In this document: positions 1 through 7,993 of the stretch, piece by piece | Numbering within the stretch: position 1 is the first letter of the stretch | How the letters are laid out: the number at the start of each line of letters is the position of its first letter | Notes under the pieces: generated by a model | Database searches by the model: none | What the model was told of the DNA's origin: nothing | The model's input: the letters and a program-made list of their open reading frames with translations, nothing else | Translations under genes and position numbers: made by a program | Assembly: GCF_005771675.1 (NCBI RefSeq) | Contig: NZ_VAJM01000001.1 | Coordinates: 744,001-808,000 of the forward strand | DNA from: Hymenobacter jeollabukensis | GTDB lineage: Bacteria; Bacteroidota; Bacteroidia; Cytophagales; Hymenobacteraceae | Length of the DNA stretch: 64,000 nt | Reading direction: 5' to 3'

Positions 1-164
1 CGAAACCGCACGTCGAAGGGCGCTTCAAACTGGTGCATTTCCTTGGTGAGGCGGGTAAAGCCGCGCCCGTCGAGGCGGGCCACCAGGTAGAGCCCGGGCA
101 GGGCGCAGTGGTCGTGGGCGGTTTCGAAGACGCGCAGGCGGGCGTCGAGGGCGTCGAACTTCAT
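1..164 (-). CDS. Thg1-like tRNA(His) guanylyltransferase family protein (3' part beyond window)
   Basis: Only the first 54 codons lie in the window; the gene runs off the left edge. The N-terminus carries the Thg1 polymerase signature RLDGRGFTR (residues 30-38, with D32 as the expected metal ligand), followed by KEMHQFEAPFD. Thg1 enzymes add nucleotides in the 3'-to-5' direction at tRNA 5' ends; bacterial Thg1-like proteins mostly repair truncated tRNA 5' ends. The ATG at 162-164 lies 36 bp after the stop of the P-loop kinase gene on the same strand, so the two probably form an operon. The family call is firm from the motif. Repair rather than G-1 addition is family knowledge. Confidence 0.88.
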   Translation of the reverse strand, partial: MKFDALDARLRVFETAHDHCALPGLYLVARLDGRGFTRLTKEMHQFEAPFDVRF

Positions 165-200
165 GGGGCCGCGGAGGGGCTATGCTGGGGGAATAAAAGA

Positions 201-695
201 CTAGGATGCGGCCGGCTTGGGCGGGCCGGGGATGCTCGATTCGGACGGCGCCTCGGTCTGCCAGGGCTCCACCGCGAAGCCGCCTTCGGGCAGGATGCGC
301 ACGTAGTAGAGCTGGTCGAAGCCCTCGGCCCAGGTGGGCAGCTGCAGCCGCCCCGCGGTGCCGAACAAACCCACGTCGGGCACCTGCTCGGCGGCGGGGC
401 GCTGCCGGTTGCGCAGCACGGCCGCCCGCGGCACCGACTGGAAGTAGTAGCCCACGATTTTGTAGCCCGCCGCTTTGGCCGGGCCAATGTAGCGCGCCCG
501 CTCGGCCGCCGTGGGGTTGGTGTTGTCGACCACGAAGCGGGCCTGGGTGTCGAGGCAGAGCTGCAGCAGGCGGGCTTCGCGGTTACGGGTGTTGAGCAAA
601 TCCAGGCTCAGGCGGATGTGGGAATTGAAAAACCGCTCCTTGTAGAAGGTGGACTTGCCGGTGGCCTGAATGCCGCAAAAGATGATGGCCTGCAT
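201..695 (-). CDS. AAA/P-loop polynucleotide-kinase-like ATP-binding protein
   Basis: 164 residues. The Walker A motif GIQATGKST spans residues 8-16 at the very N-terminus, and VVDNTNPT in the middle is typical of the Pnk-like P-loop kinase family, where it precedes an arginine-rich lid region. Members phosphorylate 5'-OH ends of RNA or DNA or related small substrates. It sits immediately upstream of a Thg1-like polymerase gene on the same strand. A 5'-end healing kinase feeding a 3'-5' polymerase is a reasonable inference, but the substrate cannot be read from sequence. The start is the only ATG before the P-loop. Confidence 0.85.
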   Translation of the reverse strand: MQAIIFCGIQATGKSTFYKERFFNSHIRLSLDLLNTRNREARLLQLCLDTQARFVVDNTNPTAAERARYIGPAKAAGYKIVGYYFQSVPRAAVLRNRQRPAAEQVPDVGLFGTAGRLQLPTWAEGFDQLYYVRILPEGGFAVEPWQTEAPSESSIPGPPKPAAS

Positions 696-814
696 GGCCG
701 CAGTTTAGCAAACAATAGTCTTATCGGCGCTGCCACGCCGGGCCACGCCTCACATCATTATGTCGTTGCACCCGCCGCCGCGAATCCGCAGCTTGCCGCC
801 CCGTTGCTCCGCCT

Positions 815-1702
815 ATGAAACCAGGCTTACTTCCCCTGCTCGCTGTCAGCCTGCTGCCGCTAGGGGCCACCGCCCAATCCCCGAAACCGGCCTCGCCCCC
901 GCCGGCCGCGCAGGCCATTGCGGCGGCCGAGCGCGCCTTTGCCGCGCAGGCCCTGCAGGAAGGCAACAAAGCCGCGTTCCTGGCGACTATGGCCGATTCG
1001 GCGGTGGTGTTCAGCCGGGCCGAACCGGCGCTGGCCCGCAGCGTGTGGAGCGGCCGTCCCGCCGCCACGCCCACCGATCCGAGCCTGCGCTGGGGGCCCG
1101 CTACGGTAGGCGCCGCCGCTTCCGGCGAGCTGGGCTACAGCACCGGCCCCTGGTACCTGCAGCAGCCCGACGGGCAGCGCGTGACCTACGGGCAGTTTTT
1201 CACCATCTGGGCGCGGCAGCCCGACGGCCGCTACCGCTGGCTGCTCGATAACGGCATCAGCCACCCTGCCCCCGCCGGCAGCCCCGAGCCGCCGGCCACC
1301 CTCAGCTACCCCGCCGCCGGCCAGCCGCCCCGGCGCGGCAGCACCGACGTGCTGCGCACCGCTACGGCGCTGGATGAACAACTGTCGGCGGCCACGGCGG
1401 CGCAGGGACTGGCCCCGGCCTACACCGCCCGGCTGCACCCGCAGGCGCGGCTGCTGCGCGAAGGAATCATGCCGCTGACCACGCCGGCCGCCATCCGGCA
1501 GCAGCTCGACGGCGAGGCGCCGCGCCAACTGCTGCCCGCGGGCGGCCGCATCGCCCGCTCCGGCGAACTGGCTTACACTTACGGCACCTATCAGAACAGC
1601 GGCGCCGGGCAGCCCGGCCGCGGCAGCTACGTGCACCTGTGGCAGCACGGCGCCAAGGGCTGGCAGCTGCTGGCGGAAGTGTGTAACCCGGCCCCGCAGT
1701 AG
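815..1702 (+). CDS. Secreted protein with tandem NTF2/SnoaL-like (DUF4440-type) domains
   Basis: 295 residues with a signal peptide (MKPGLLPLLAVSLLPLGATAQ, cleavage near residue 21). Two segments of about 110-130 residues, roughly 30-145 and 180-290, have the features of SnoaL/DUF4440 cone-fold proteins: an AERAFAAQAL helix, a FLATMADSAVVF strand, then GELGYSTGPW in the first and GELAYTYGTY in the second. The GELxY...G motif occurring twice supports an internal duplication. No catalytic function can be assigned; a periplasmic or secreted small-ligand-binding role is likely. The start ATG is the first before the signal peptide. Confidence 0.75.
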   Translation: MKPGLLPLLAVSLLPLGATAQSPKPASPPPAAQAIAAAERAFAAQALQEGNKAAFLATMADSAVVFSRAEPALARSVWSGRPAATPTDPSLRWGPATVGAAASGELGYSTGPWYLQQPDGQRVTYGQFFTIWARQPDGRYRWLLDNGISHPAPAGSPEPPATLSYPAAGQPPRRGSTDVLRTATALDEQLSAATAAQGLAPAYTARLHPQARLLREGIMPLTTPAAIRQQLDGEAPRQLLPAGGRIARSGELAYTYGTYQNSGAGQPGRGSYVHLWQHGAKGWQLLAEVCNPAPQ

Positions 1703-1801
1703 CGCCGGCGGCCGGGCTGCGGCCGAAGCGAGGGAGCGGCCGGACGCAACCTTCCGGGCCGTGGCCGGGTAGGCAGTAGCCGACGACCTCCTTCCCTGCC
1801 C

Positions 1802-2323
1802 ATGCCGCCTATTGATGCCCCGCTGATCCTGACCCTGCAGCTCGATGCCGAAGCTCAGGCGTTTTTCGATGCGCTACGCCAGCAGCACTTTCCGCCCGAG
1901 CGCAATTTTCTGGCCGCTCACCTCACGCTGTTTCACCACCTGCCGGGGCCCGAGCTGGACAACATCGAAGCTTACCTGGCTGTGCGCTGCCGGGCGCAGG
2001 CACCCATTGAGCTGCACGTGAGTGGGCTACAGTCGTTGGGGCGCGGCGTGGCCTACTCCCTCTTCAGCCCCGCCACCGAGGCCCTGCACCACGAGCTGCA
2101 GACGCACTGGCAAACCCACCTCACGCCCCAGGACCAGCAGCGCCGCCGCCCGCACGTGACGGTGCAGAACAAGGTGACGCCCGACGAGGCCCGCCACCTG
2201 CTGGCCGAGCTGACGGCTACGTTCCGGCCCTTCGTGGCCACCGGCACCGGCCTGCAGCTGTGGGCCTACCGCGGCGGCCCCTGGGAGCTGCTGCGCACCT
2301 TCCCGTTCGGCGAAAACGCGTAG
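1802..2323 (+). CDS. 2'-5' RNA ligase family protein (2H phosphoesterase)
   Basis: 173 residues. Two HxT(L/V) motifs, HLTL at 40-43 and HVTV at 118-121, define the 2H phosphoesterase superfamily (LigT/ThpR-like). Family members hydrolyse 2',3'-cyclic phosphates or ligate 2'-5' RNA ends. The spacing between the two histidines (about 78 residues) is usual for the family. It lies close to, but on the opposite strand from, the Thg1/kinase pair, which makes an RNA-end theme possible but not proven. The ATG at 1802 follows a gap of 99 bp from the previous gene. Confidence 0.85.
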   Translation: MPPIDAPLILTLQLDAEAQAFFDALRQQHFPPERNFLAAHLTLFHHLPGPELDNIEAYLAVRCRAQAPIELHVSGLQSLGRGVAYSLFSPATEALHHELQTHWQTHLTPQDQQRRRPHVTVQNKVTPDEARHLLAELTATFRPFVATGTGLQLWAYRGGPWELLRTFPFGENA

Positions 2324-2343
2324 CCCGCGTTGCTCCGGTGCGG

Positions 2344-2373
2344 TTTGCCATTGGCTTCGGCCACGTACTTTCG
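2344..2373 (+). promoter_or_regulatory. Bacteroidetes-type promoter of pncA
   Basis: TTTG at 2344-2347, an 18-bp spacer, and TACTTTCG at 2366-2373 (matching TAnnTTTG at 7 of 8 positions), about 60 bp upstream of the pncA start. Confidence 0.45.
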
Positions 2374-2434
2374 CCCGGCCCCAGCGCAGCCGGCTCGGGC
2401 CGTAATAGTCTGATGACTTCATACCCGCTACCCC

Positions 2435-3046
2435 ATGAAAGCTCTCCTGCTGATTGATATTCAGAACGATTTCGTGCCCGGCGGCGCGCTGGCTGTGCCC
2501 GGTGGGGCCGACATCATCCCGCTCGTCAACCGCCTGCAGCCGCAATTCGACCTGGTGGTGGCCACCCAGGACTGGCACCCGGCCGGGCACCTGAGCTTCG
2601 CCAGCAGCCACCCCGGCCGGCAGGTGTTCGACCGCATCGAGCTGTACGGCCTGGCCCAGGTGCTCTGGCCCGACCACTGCGTGCAGGGCACCACCGGCGC
2701 CGAGCTGCACCCCGACCTCGACCAGCACCGCATCGAGGCCATCTTTCGCAAGGGCATGGCCCGCGAAATCGACAGCTACAGCGGCTTCTTCGACAACGGG
2801 CACCGCCGCAGCACCGGCCTGGCCGCTTACCTGCGCGGCCGCGAGGTGACCGAGGTGTACCTGGCCGGCCTGGCCGCCGACTACTGCGTGTTCTACTCCG
2901 CCAAGGACGCCCGCGGCCAAGGCTTCGACACCTTCATCATCGAAGACGCTACCCGCGCCATTTCGCCCGAAGGCTTCGAGCAGGCCAAGGCCGAGCTGCA
3001 CCAGTTGGGCGGCCACTTGGTGCACAGCCGGGAACTGCTGGGCTAG
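2435..3046 (+). CDS. pncA: Nicotinamidase
   Basis: 203 residues, full length for PncA. It hydrolyses nicotinamide to nicotinate in the NAD salvage pathway. The catalytic triad is visible as D8 (LLIDIQNDF), K106 (FRKG) and C151 (AADYCV). The metal site is expected at D46 and H48 (QDWHP) with H81 (WPDHCVQGT). The family hallmark LAADYCV is intact. It is a single gene with its own predicted promoter and is followed by a palindromic repeat before a convergent gene, so it is probably monocistronic. Confidence 0.95.
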   Translation: MKALLLIDIQNDFVPGGALAVPGGADIIPLVNRLQPQFDLVVATQDWHPAGHLSFASSHPGRQVFDRIELYGLAQVLWPDHCVQGTTGAELHPDLDQHRIEAIFRKGMAREIDSYSGFFDNGHRRSTGLAAYLRGREVTEVYLAGLAADYCVFYSAKDARGQGFDTFIIEDATRAISPEGFEQAKAELHQLGGHLVHSRELLG

Positions 3047-3125
3047 CCAGCACCGCGAGTGGCACCGCCTTGTCACGCCAAACCGGCCACCTGCGGACAA
3101 CTCGGTGAGTCATCTGAAATCCGAT

Positions 3126-3226
3126 AACGTCATGCTCATCTGGCATCCGCTTGTCGAAGCAGCTCTACCGCTCCGTTGTTCGGTAGGGCTGCGCCGACAA
3201 GCAGATTCCAGATCAAGTATGGCGTT
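3126..3226. repeat. Palindromic intergenic repeat, family 1 copy A
   Basis: Imperfect inverted repeat with arms of about 45 bp meeting around CTCCGTTGTT. The left arm begins AACGTCATG and contains CCGCTTGTCGAAGCA and CTCTACCG; the right arm is its degenerate reverse complement. It lies between the convergent pncA and cupin genes. The same core recurs at 25113, 30580, 36913 and 41807. Confidence 0.8.
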
Positions 3227-3246
3227 TTAAGCCGGCCAATTGTTAC

Positions 3247-3828
3247 TCAGGCCTTAACCGCGGCTACCTTTTCGGTCCATGGCTGGCCCGCGCTGTAGGT
3301 GGCTTTCAGGCCGATGAGGCGGGCCAGGGGGCGCAGCAGGCCGAACACCACGCGCTGCACCCAGCGCGGCGGCCTGGCCAAGCGAAACTCCTGGTCGTAG
3401 GCGGGCAGCAGCACGGCGGCCTGTAGCAGCCCCGGCGCCCCATCGGCCTTGACGAGGCCGGCCTGGGCCAGTGAGAAAACGGTTTCCAGCAGGTCTTCGG
3501 TGCGCAGGGCGGGGCGGGTGGTCCAGCGGGCGGTGGCCCGCTCGTCAACCTCGTTCCACATCGAATGCACCTGTCCGGGCCGGATGCGCAGCTGCTCCCC
3601 GGCGCGCAGGTGGCGTAGCTCCCCGTCGAGGCGCACCGTGAGCTGGCCCTGCAACACCTCGAACAGCTCTTCCTGCGCCGGGTGGTAGTGCGGCGCCGGC
3701 TCGCTGCCCTGCCCGCGCCAGCTGGATTGCAGTACCAGGGCGGTACCGCCGGTTTGCCGGGCCGTGGTCAGAAAGTGTAGACTCTGCCCCGTGAAGGGGT
3801 TTTCGATAGTTTGACCCTGGTACGCCAT
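3247..3828 (-). CDS. Cupin-domain protein
   Basis: 193 residues from MAYQGQ. The cupin metal motif is clear: HYHPAQEE followed by LEVL-type strands and then RPGQVHSMWN, giving the two-His/Glu plus His arrangement of a conserved cupin barrel in the N-terminal 110 residues. The C-terminal part (LLRPLARLIGL) may be helical. Function is unknown; such proteins include small-molecule isomerases, dioxygenases and sensors. The reading frame stays open upstream to 3942, but the cupin alignment starts right after MAYQGQ, so the shorter start is preferred. Confidence 0.82.
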   Translation of the reverse strand: MAYQGQTIENPFTGQSLHFLTTARQTGGTALVLQSSWRGQGSEPAPHYHPAQEELFEVLQGQLTVRLDGELRHLRAGEQLRIRPGQVHSMWNEVDERATARWTTRPALRTEDLLETVFSLAQAGLVKADGAPGLLQAAVLLPAYDQEFRLARPPRWVQRVVFGLLRPLARLIGLKATYSAGQPWTEKVAAVKA

Positions 3829-4117
3829 CGGGCAAAAAGGATGAGGACCGCGCCGGTACGTAGCCCGGGCGGCAAACGAGACATGAGTGGTAGAGTGGGT
3901 AACTCCGGCGCGACCGGGTGGCCTCGGCGCGGTTCGGCACAAAGGTAAAATATGCGACTAGTCCGCTGATTCACATAATGATGTGAGGCGCCAGCATGCC
4001 CCTCCGGTCAGATACCGAAGCTCGGTGCATGGCCCTGGTGCATAACCTTTGCCGGCGGGCGGGGGTAGACGCAGCGGGCACCAGCGCCGGTGCCGCGCTG
4101 TCCCCCCTACTCCGCCT

Positions 4118-5227
4118 ATGTCGTCGTCGGACCTCGGCCTGGACCTGCCCTACCGTCTTTCGCTCGTTCTCGATACCGCCGCCGTGGTGCTGGGCGGCCT
4201 CGGCCTGGGCCTGCTGCTTAAGTGGCTGCTGTTTGGGCTGTTGCGCGTCTACAACCGCCGGCCCGACGCGCCGCTCCTTACCCAATCGGTGGCGCGCTGG
4301 CTGAGCGCACCCAGCGCGTGGTTTCTGCCGGTGCTGGCGCTGTCGTTTCTGCTGCCGCTGGCCCCGCTGGGCCCTAAGCCCTTCGAGGTGCTGCGGCGGG
4401 TGGTGGAGTCCCTGCTGATCAGCACCTTCGCCTGGGGCCTGGTGCGCACCGTGAACGTGGTGGAAGACCTGGTGCAGGAGCACTACCGCCTGGGCGAGGC
4501 CGACAACCTGCGGGTGCGCAAGCTCTTCACCCAGCTGCAGTTCGTGCGCAAGCTGGTCGTGTCACTCATCGTCTTCCTGGCCGTGGCCCTGATTCTGATG
4601 AGCTTCGCCACGGTGCGCAAAATCGGCACCGGGCTGCTCACCTCGGCGGGCATCGTGTCGGTTATCGTGGGCTTTGCGGCGCAGCGCTCCATCGGCAACC
4701 TGCTGGCTGGCTTCCAGATTGCCTTCACCCAGCCCATCCGCCTCGACGACGTGCTGGTGGTGGAAGGCGAGTGGGGCCGGGTCGAGGAAATTACCTTCAC
4801 CTACGTGGTGCTGCGCATCTGGGACGAGCGGCGCCTGGTACTGCCGCTCAACTACTTCATCGAAAAGCCCTTCCAGAACTGGACGCGCACCACCTCGCAG
4901 CTGCTGGGCACCGTGTTCATCTACACCGATTACACCCTGCCCATCGACGCGGTGCGGCAGGAGCTGCAGCGCCTCGTGGCCGCTCATCCGCTCTGGGACA
5001 AGCGCGTGTGCGTGCTCCAGGTCACCGATTCCAAGGAGCGCACCCTGGAGCTGCGCATCCTGGTCAGCGCCGCCAACTCCAGCCAGGCCTTCGACCTGCG
5101 CTGCGACGTGCGCGAACGGCTCGTGGGCTTCATTCAGCAGCACTACCCCGAGTGCCTGCCCCGCACGCGCACCACCGTCGACGCCCCGGCGGCGCCCGGC
5201 TTCGCCGTCAGCAGCGTTGCCGAGTGA
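4118..5227 (+). CDS. Mechanosensitive ion channel, MscS family
   Basis: 369 residues. Several N-terminal hydrophobic helices (about residues 12-35, 65-85, 100-120, 150-175 and 190-210) lead into the MscS pore and beta domain: GIVSVIVGFAAQRSIGNLLAGFQIAF is the pore-lining helix region, followed by QPIRLDDVLVVEGEWGRVEEI and a FIEKPFQNWTR segment, both diagnostic of MscS. It is an inner-membrane channel that opens under osmotic downshift. The ATG at 4118 (MSSSDLG) is preferred over an upstream in-frame ATG at 4049, whose extension is basic and lacks hydrophobic content. Confidence 0.9.
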   Translation: MSSSDLGLDLPYRLSLVLDTAAVVLGGLGLGLLLKWLLFGLLRVYNRRPDAPLLTQSVARWLSAPSAWFLPVLALSFLLPLAPLGPKPFEVLRRVVESLLISTFAWGLVRTVNVVEDLVQEHYRLGEADNLRVRKLFTQLQFVRKLVVSLIVFLAVALILMSFATVRKIGTGLLTSAGIVSVIVGFAAQRSIGNLLAGFQIAFTQPIRLDDVLVVEGEWGRVEEITFTYVVLRIWDERRLVLPLNYFIEKPFQNWTRTTSQLLGTVFIYTDYTLPIDAVRQELQRLVAAHPLWDKRVCVLQVTDSKERTLELRILVSAANSSQAFDLRCDVRERLVGFIQQHYPECLPRTRTTVDAPAAPGFAVSSVAE

Positions 5228-5303
5228 GCCGGGCGGCGTTGCTCAGCTTCAATTCCAAAGACGCCCTACTTCGCCCATTCGCTGAACCGGAACTAACAAG
5301 TAT

Positions 5304-5471
5304 GTCATGTCGAGCGCAGTCGAGACATCTCGTTGGATAGCAATTCCATCGTTGAAATGGTTTTACTATCTGGCGTCAGCACGCGAGATGTCTCGACTGC
5401 GCTCGACATGACGTTCTGCTTGGGTTATTCACGCGAAGCAGTAGAGATGCTTCGACTGTGCTCAGCATGAC
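5304..5471. repeat. Palindromic intergenic repeat, family 1 copy B (composite)
   Basis: Perfect 29-bp inverted arms at 5304-5332 and 5384-5412, starting GTCATGTCGAGCGCAGTCGA, enclose a 51-bp loop. A further half-element (GCGAAGCAGTAGAGATGCTT through CAGCATGAC) follows to 5471. It lies between the convergent mscS and SDR genes. Confidence 0.88.
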
Positions 5472-5495
5472 TGCTCTGGTGGTTCCGGGCTCGTC

Positions 5496-6236
5496 TTAGC
5501 TGAAGCGGGCATTCATGGCTTCGGTGGCCGCGTCCAGCTCGCTGCGCGAGGCCAGGCGGCGCTCCTCTGAGGTGCCAAAGCCGACTTCCAGCTCGCCGGC
5601 GGCCAGCCGCGCCAGCACCGAATCGGCAAACTCATCCACCGGCACGCCGAAGTTGTGCAGACCCGTGCCGCCCAGGTCGGTATTCACGGCCGGCGGCACG
5701 ATTTCCAGCACCTCGATGCGCGTATCGCGCAGCTGGTGGCGCAGGGCAATGGTGAAGGAATGCAGCGCCGCCTTGGTGGCCCCGTAGATCGGGGCAAAGG
5801 TGGGCGGCGTGAAGGCCAAGCCCGACGTTACGTTGACGATGGCCGCGTAGTCTTGCTGGCGCAGGTGCGGGATAAACAGCTCCGACAAATGCACCGGCGC
5901 CTCGAAGTTGATGGCAATTTCCTGCTGCCGCGTGGCCCAGTCTTCCGGGTCGGCCACCTGCAAGCGGCGCTGCACCCCGGCGTTGTTGATGAGCACGTTG
6001 AGCTGCGGGAATTGCGCGGTAACCCAGTCGCGCAGGGCCACGCGCTCGGCGGGCGAGGCCAGGTCGCACGCGCGCACCTGCAGGCCGGGCACCTGCTGCT
6101 GGGCTTCGCGCAGCTTATCGGCGCGGCGGCCGCAGACGATGACGGTGCTGCCGGCCCGCACGAAGCGCTGGGCCAGGGCCAGGCCGATGCCCGAGGCGCC
6201 GCCGGTGATGAGAATGGTGTTGTCGGTCAGGTTCAT
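5496..6236 (-). CDS. Short-chain dehydrogenase/reductase (DltE-like)
   Basis: 246 residues. A classical SDR: TGGASGIG at 11-18 binds the nucleotide, NNAG follows in the middle, and the catalytic pair is in YGATKAA with an upstream NVTSG serine. A C-terminal segment after PPAVNTDLGG resembles the DltE-like subgroup. It is cytoplasmic and NAD(P)(H)-dependent, with unknown substrate. MNLTDN at 6236 is chosen because the Rossmann strand starts five residues later; the open frame upstream lacks SDR features. Confidence 0.9.
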   Translation of the reverse strand: MNLTDNTILITGGASGIGLALAQRFVRAGSTVIVCGRRADKLREAQQQVPGLQVRACDLASPAERVALRDWVTAQFPQLNVLINNAGVQRRLQVADPEDWATRQQEIAINFEAPVHLSELFIPHLRQQDYAAIVNVTSGLAFTPPTFAPIYGATKAALHSFTIALRHQLRDTRIEVLEIVPPAVNTDLGGTGLHNFGVPVDEFADSVLARLAAGELEVGFGTSEERRLASRSELDAATEAMNARFS

Positions 6237-6389
6237 GAGAGAAGCAGCCAAGGTAAAGCAGGGACGAAACGGCGGTAATACCAACGAGCGGCCCGTTTGG
6301 TTGGCGGCCGGGTGAAGAATTGCGGTGGCCGGCGGCACCAATCCCGCCCCGGCCGCCGTTTAAGCTTCAGCTTTCCGGCCCGGGCTTCG

Positions 6390-6397
6390 TACCTTGG
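6390..6397 (+). promoter_or_regulatory. -7 box upstream of the outer-membrane protein gene
   Basis: TACCTTGG, a TAnnTTTG variant, 26 bp upstream of the ATG at 6424. No convincing -33 element is visible. Confidence 0.3.
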
Positions 6398-6423
6398 CCG
6401 TAGGTCTTTTTCCTTTGCCGACC

Positions 6424-7002
6424 ATGCGCCTGTTTCTGCCCGCCGTCCTGCTGTCTTTGCTGTCCGCCACCGCCGTTTCGGCCCAAACGGCCGCGCCGAC
6501 CGAAGCGCCGACGCAGGGCCTGCGCCCGGCGTCGCGGGTGAGCTACAGCCTCAACGCGGGCGCTATGTTCGCGGGCCGCTACGGCTCGGCCACCTACCTG
6601 AGCCCGCAGGCCAACTACCAGCTGACCAACCGCTTGCAGCTGTTCGGCGGCCTGACCTACCTGCGCACCTTGCCCGGCGCCTACCAGCCCGCCACCGAAG
6701 GCGGCCGGCGCCCCAACGGCTGGGCCGGCACCAATCATTACCTCATCCAGGGCGGCGGCACTTACGCGCTCAGTCCCCGCCTGTTTCTGACCGGCAGCGC
6801 CTGGAAAGACCTCACGCCCACCACTCCGGGCACCCTGGTGAATCCCTACGCCGGCTTCGGCGGCAACCTGGGCCAGGGCGTGAACCTGCGCGCCGACTAC
6901 CACGTTACCGAGCACTTTTCGGTGTCGGGCGGGGTGCGGGTGTCGCAGGGCGCGACGGCGCCGGGCTACGCGCCGGGGCTGGGCACACCGCTGGGGTATT
7001 GA
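6424..7002 (+). CDS. Secreted/outer-membrane beta-barrel-like protein
   Basis: 192 residues with a clear signal peptide (MRLFLPAVLLSLLSATAVSA, then QTAAP). The mature part alternates polar and aromatic residues in short strands (YSLNAGAMFAGRYGSATYL, NYQLTNRLQLFGGLTYL, HYLIQGGGTYALS, LFLTGSAW, GVNLRADYHVTEHFSVSGGV), as expected for a small outer-membrane barrel. There is no specific family match from memory. Its 3' end overlaps the opposite-strand membrane gene by 98 bp. Confidence 0.72.
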   Translation: MRLFLPAVLLSLLSATAVSAQTAAPTEAPTQGLRPASRVSYSLNAGAMFAGRYGSATYLSPQANYQLTNRLQLFGGLTYLRTLPGAYQPATEGGRRPNGWAGTNHYLIQGGGTYALSPRLFLTGSAWKDLTPTTPGTLVNPYAGFGGNLGQGVNLRADYHVTEHFSVSGGVRVSQGATAPGYAPGLGTPLGY

Positions 7003-7501
7003 GCAATTCGCACGGCCTGAACGCGGTGCAGGCAATGGGCAGGCCGATCATCAGCACCAGAATGCTCAGGTTCAGGACTATGCCCACCGGCGTGAGCAGC
7101 CGGGGCGGCACCTGCGACAGGGGCACGACCACCAAGTTCATCAGCGCCCACACCACGGCGCCGTAGAGCACGCCGCTGAGCACCCAGTGCCGGCGCAGCG
7201 CGGGCCAGGCGCGGGCGGCGGCCACGAACAGCCCGGCCCAAAGCAGCGCGATGAGGAAGTGCAGGCCCAGGCCGGCCAGGCCCGTCGTCCAGCCGCCTTC
7301 GTAGGCAGCCGGGCCCCACACGCCGCTGGCCACCGACTGCAGAATCTGCAGCGGGGTGGCCTTGCCGCGCAGCCAGCCGAAGACCACGATGGCAGCGAGA
7401 ATATCGAGGGTGCCGGCCAGCAGGCCGGCCCGCAGGGCTACTGGCGCCAAGCCGGGGGCCGACGAACGGCGCCCGGCGGGCGGTATCACGGGCAGAATCA
7501 T
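6905..7501 (-). CDS. Four-helix integral membrane protein, unknown function
   Basis: 198 residues. Hydrophobic segments at about 20-43, 70-95, 105-128 and 135-157 suggest four transmembrane helices; AAYEGGWTTGLAGLGLHFLI resembles small Bacteroidetes and Proteobacteria membrane proteins of about 150-160 residues. After GLPIACTAFRPCELLNT the last 40 residues become Pro/Ala-rich (PAPARSPAPSRPATPAP) and are read opposite the end of the convergent secreted-protein gene. The C-terminal extension may therefore be a recent read-through or a lost stop. Function unknown. Confidence 0.65.
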   Translation of the reverse strand: MILPVIPPAGRRSSAPGLAPVALRAGLLAGTLDILAAIVVFGWLRGKATPLQILQSVASGVWGPAAYEGGWTTGLAGLGLHFLIALLWAGLFVAAARAWPALRRHWVLSGVLYGAVVWALMNLVVVPLSQVPPRLLTPVGIVLNLSILVLMIGLPIACTAFRPCELLNTPAVCPAPARSPAPSRPATPAPRPTPKSAR

Positions 7502-7993
7502 GGGCGGGGCAAGTTGTGATTAAACATAGTGGCCCGGAAATTCGGTTTCCCGATATCTTTGCCCGGCTGAGCCCCGCCACCACCCGCGCCAAAACGACGG
7601 CCTCCCCTCCCACCGCCGCGTTGCCTTCTTGATTTTTCGCGCTCAGCCTTGGCGAAGTGTGCTTTCTACCTGACTTGCGGCTAGCGGTTCGGGCCGGCGA
7701 ATATGCCGGCGGCCGAACCCGGCATCGTATCCTGCAGCCCCCGGCCAACTCGGGGCATCCCGGCCAGCACGCCCCGCCGCCCGGCTAGCCCGTCCCGGGC
7801 CCGGCTACTGACACCCGATTCCGGCAGCCCCGCCCCTGCCAGCCGGGCCCAGGCCCGCAGCAGCGGCTTCGTGCCCGGTCCGAATTACGGCTCCGCTTCT
7901 GCTGCCCTGCTTTCCTGGCGGGCCGCCCGCTAACCTGGGCGGTAGCCACCTTTTTTTCGCTTTCCCGTACTGCCAAAGTCTTTTTCCGACTTT
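7502..7993. other. Non-coding stretch upstream of mqo
   Basis: 492 bp without a credible gene. It holds a -7-like TATCTTTG at 7554-7561 on the plus strand, but no -33 element at the right distance. The rest is GC-rich with no hairpin that stands out. It probably contains the mqo leader and promoter. Confidence 0.5.

Noticed and set aside
33-818. 261-residue plus-strand frame at the window start
   Set aside because: Opposite the kinase and Thg1 genes, which have clear motifs; the plus frame has none.
7703-7933. 76-residue frame upstream of mqo
   Set aside because: Pro/Ser/Arg-rich composition of a random GC-rich frame; no RBS or motif.
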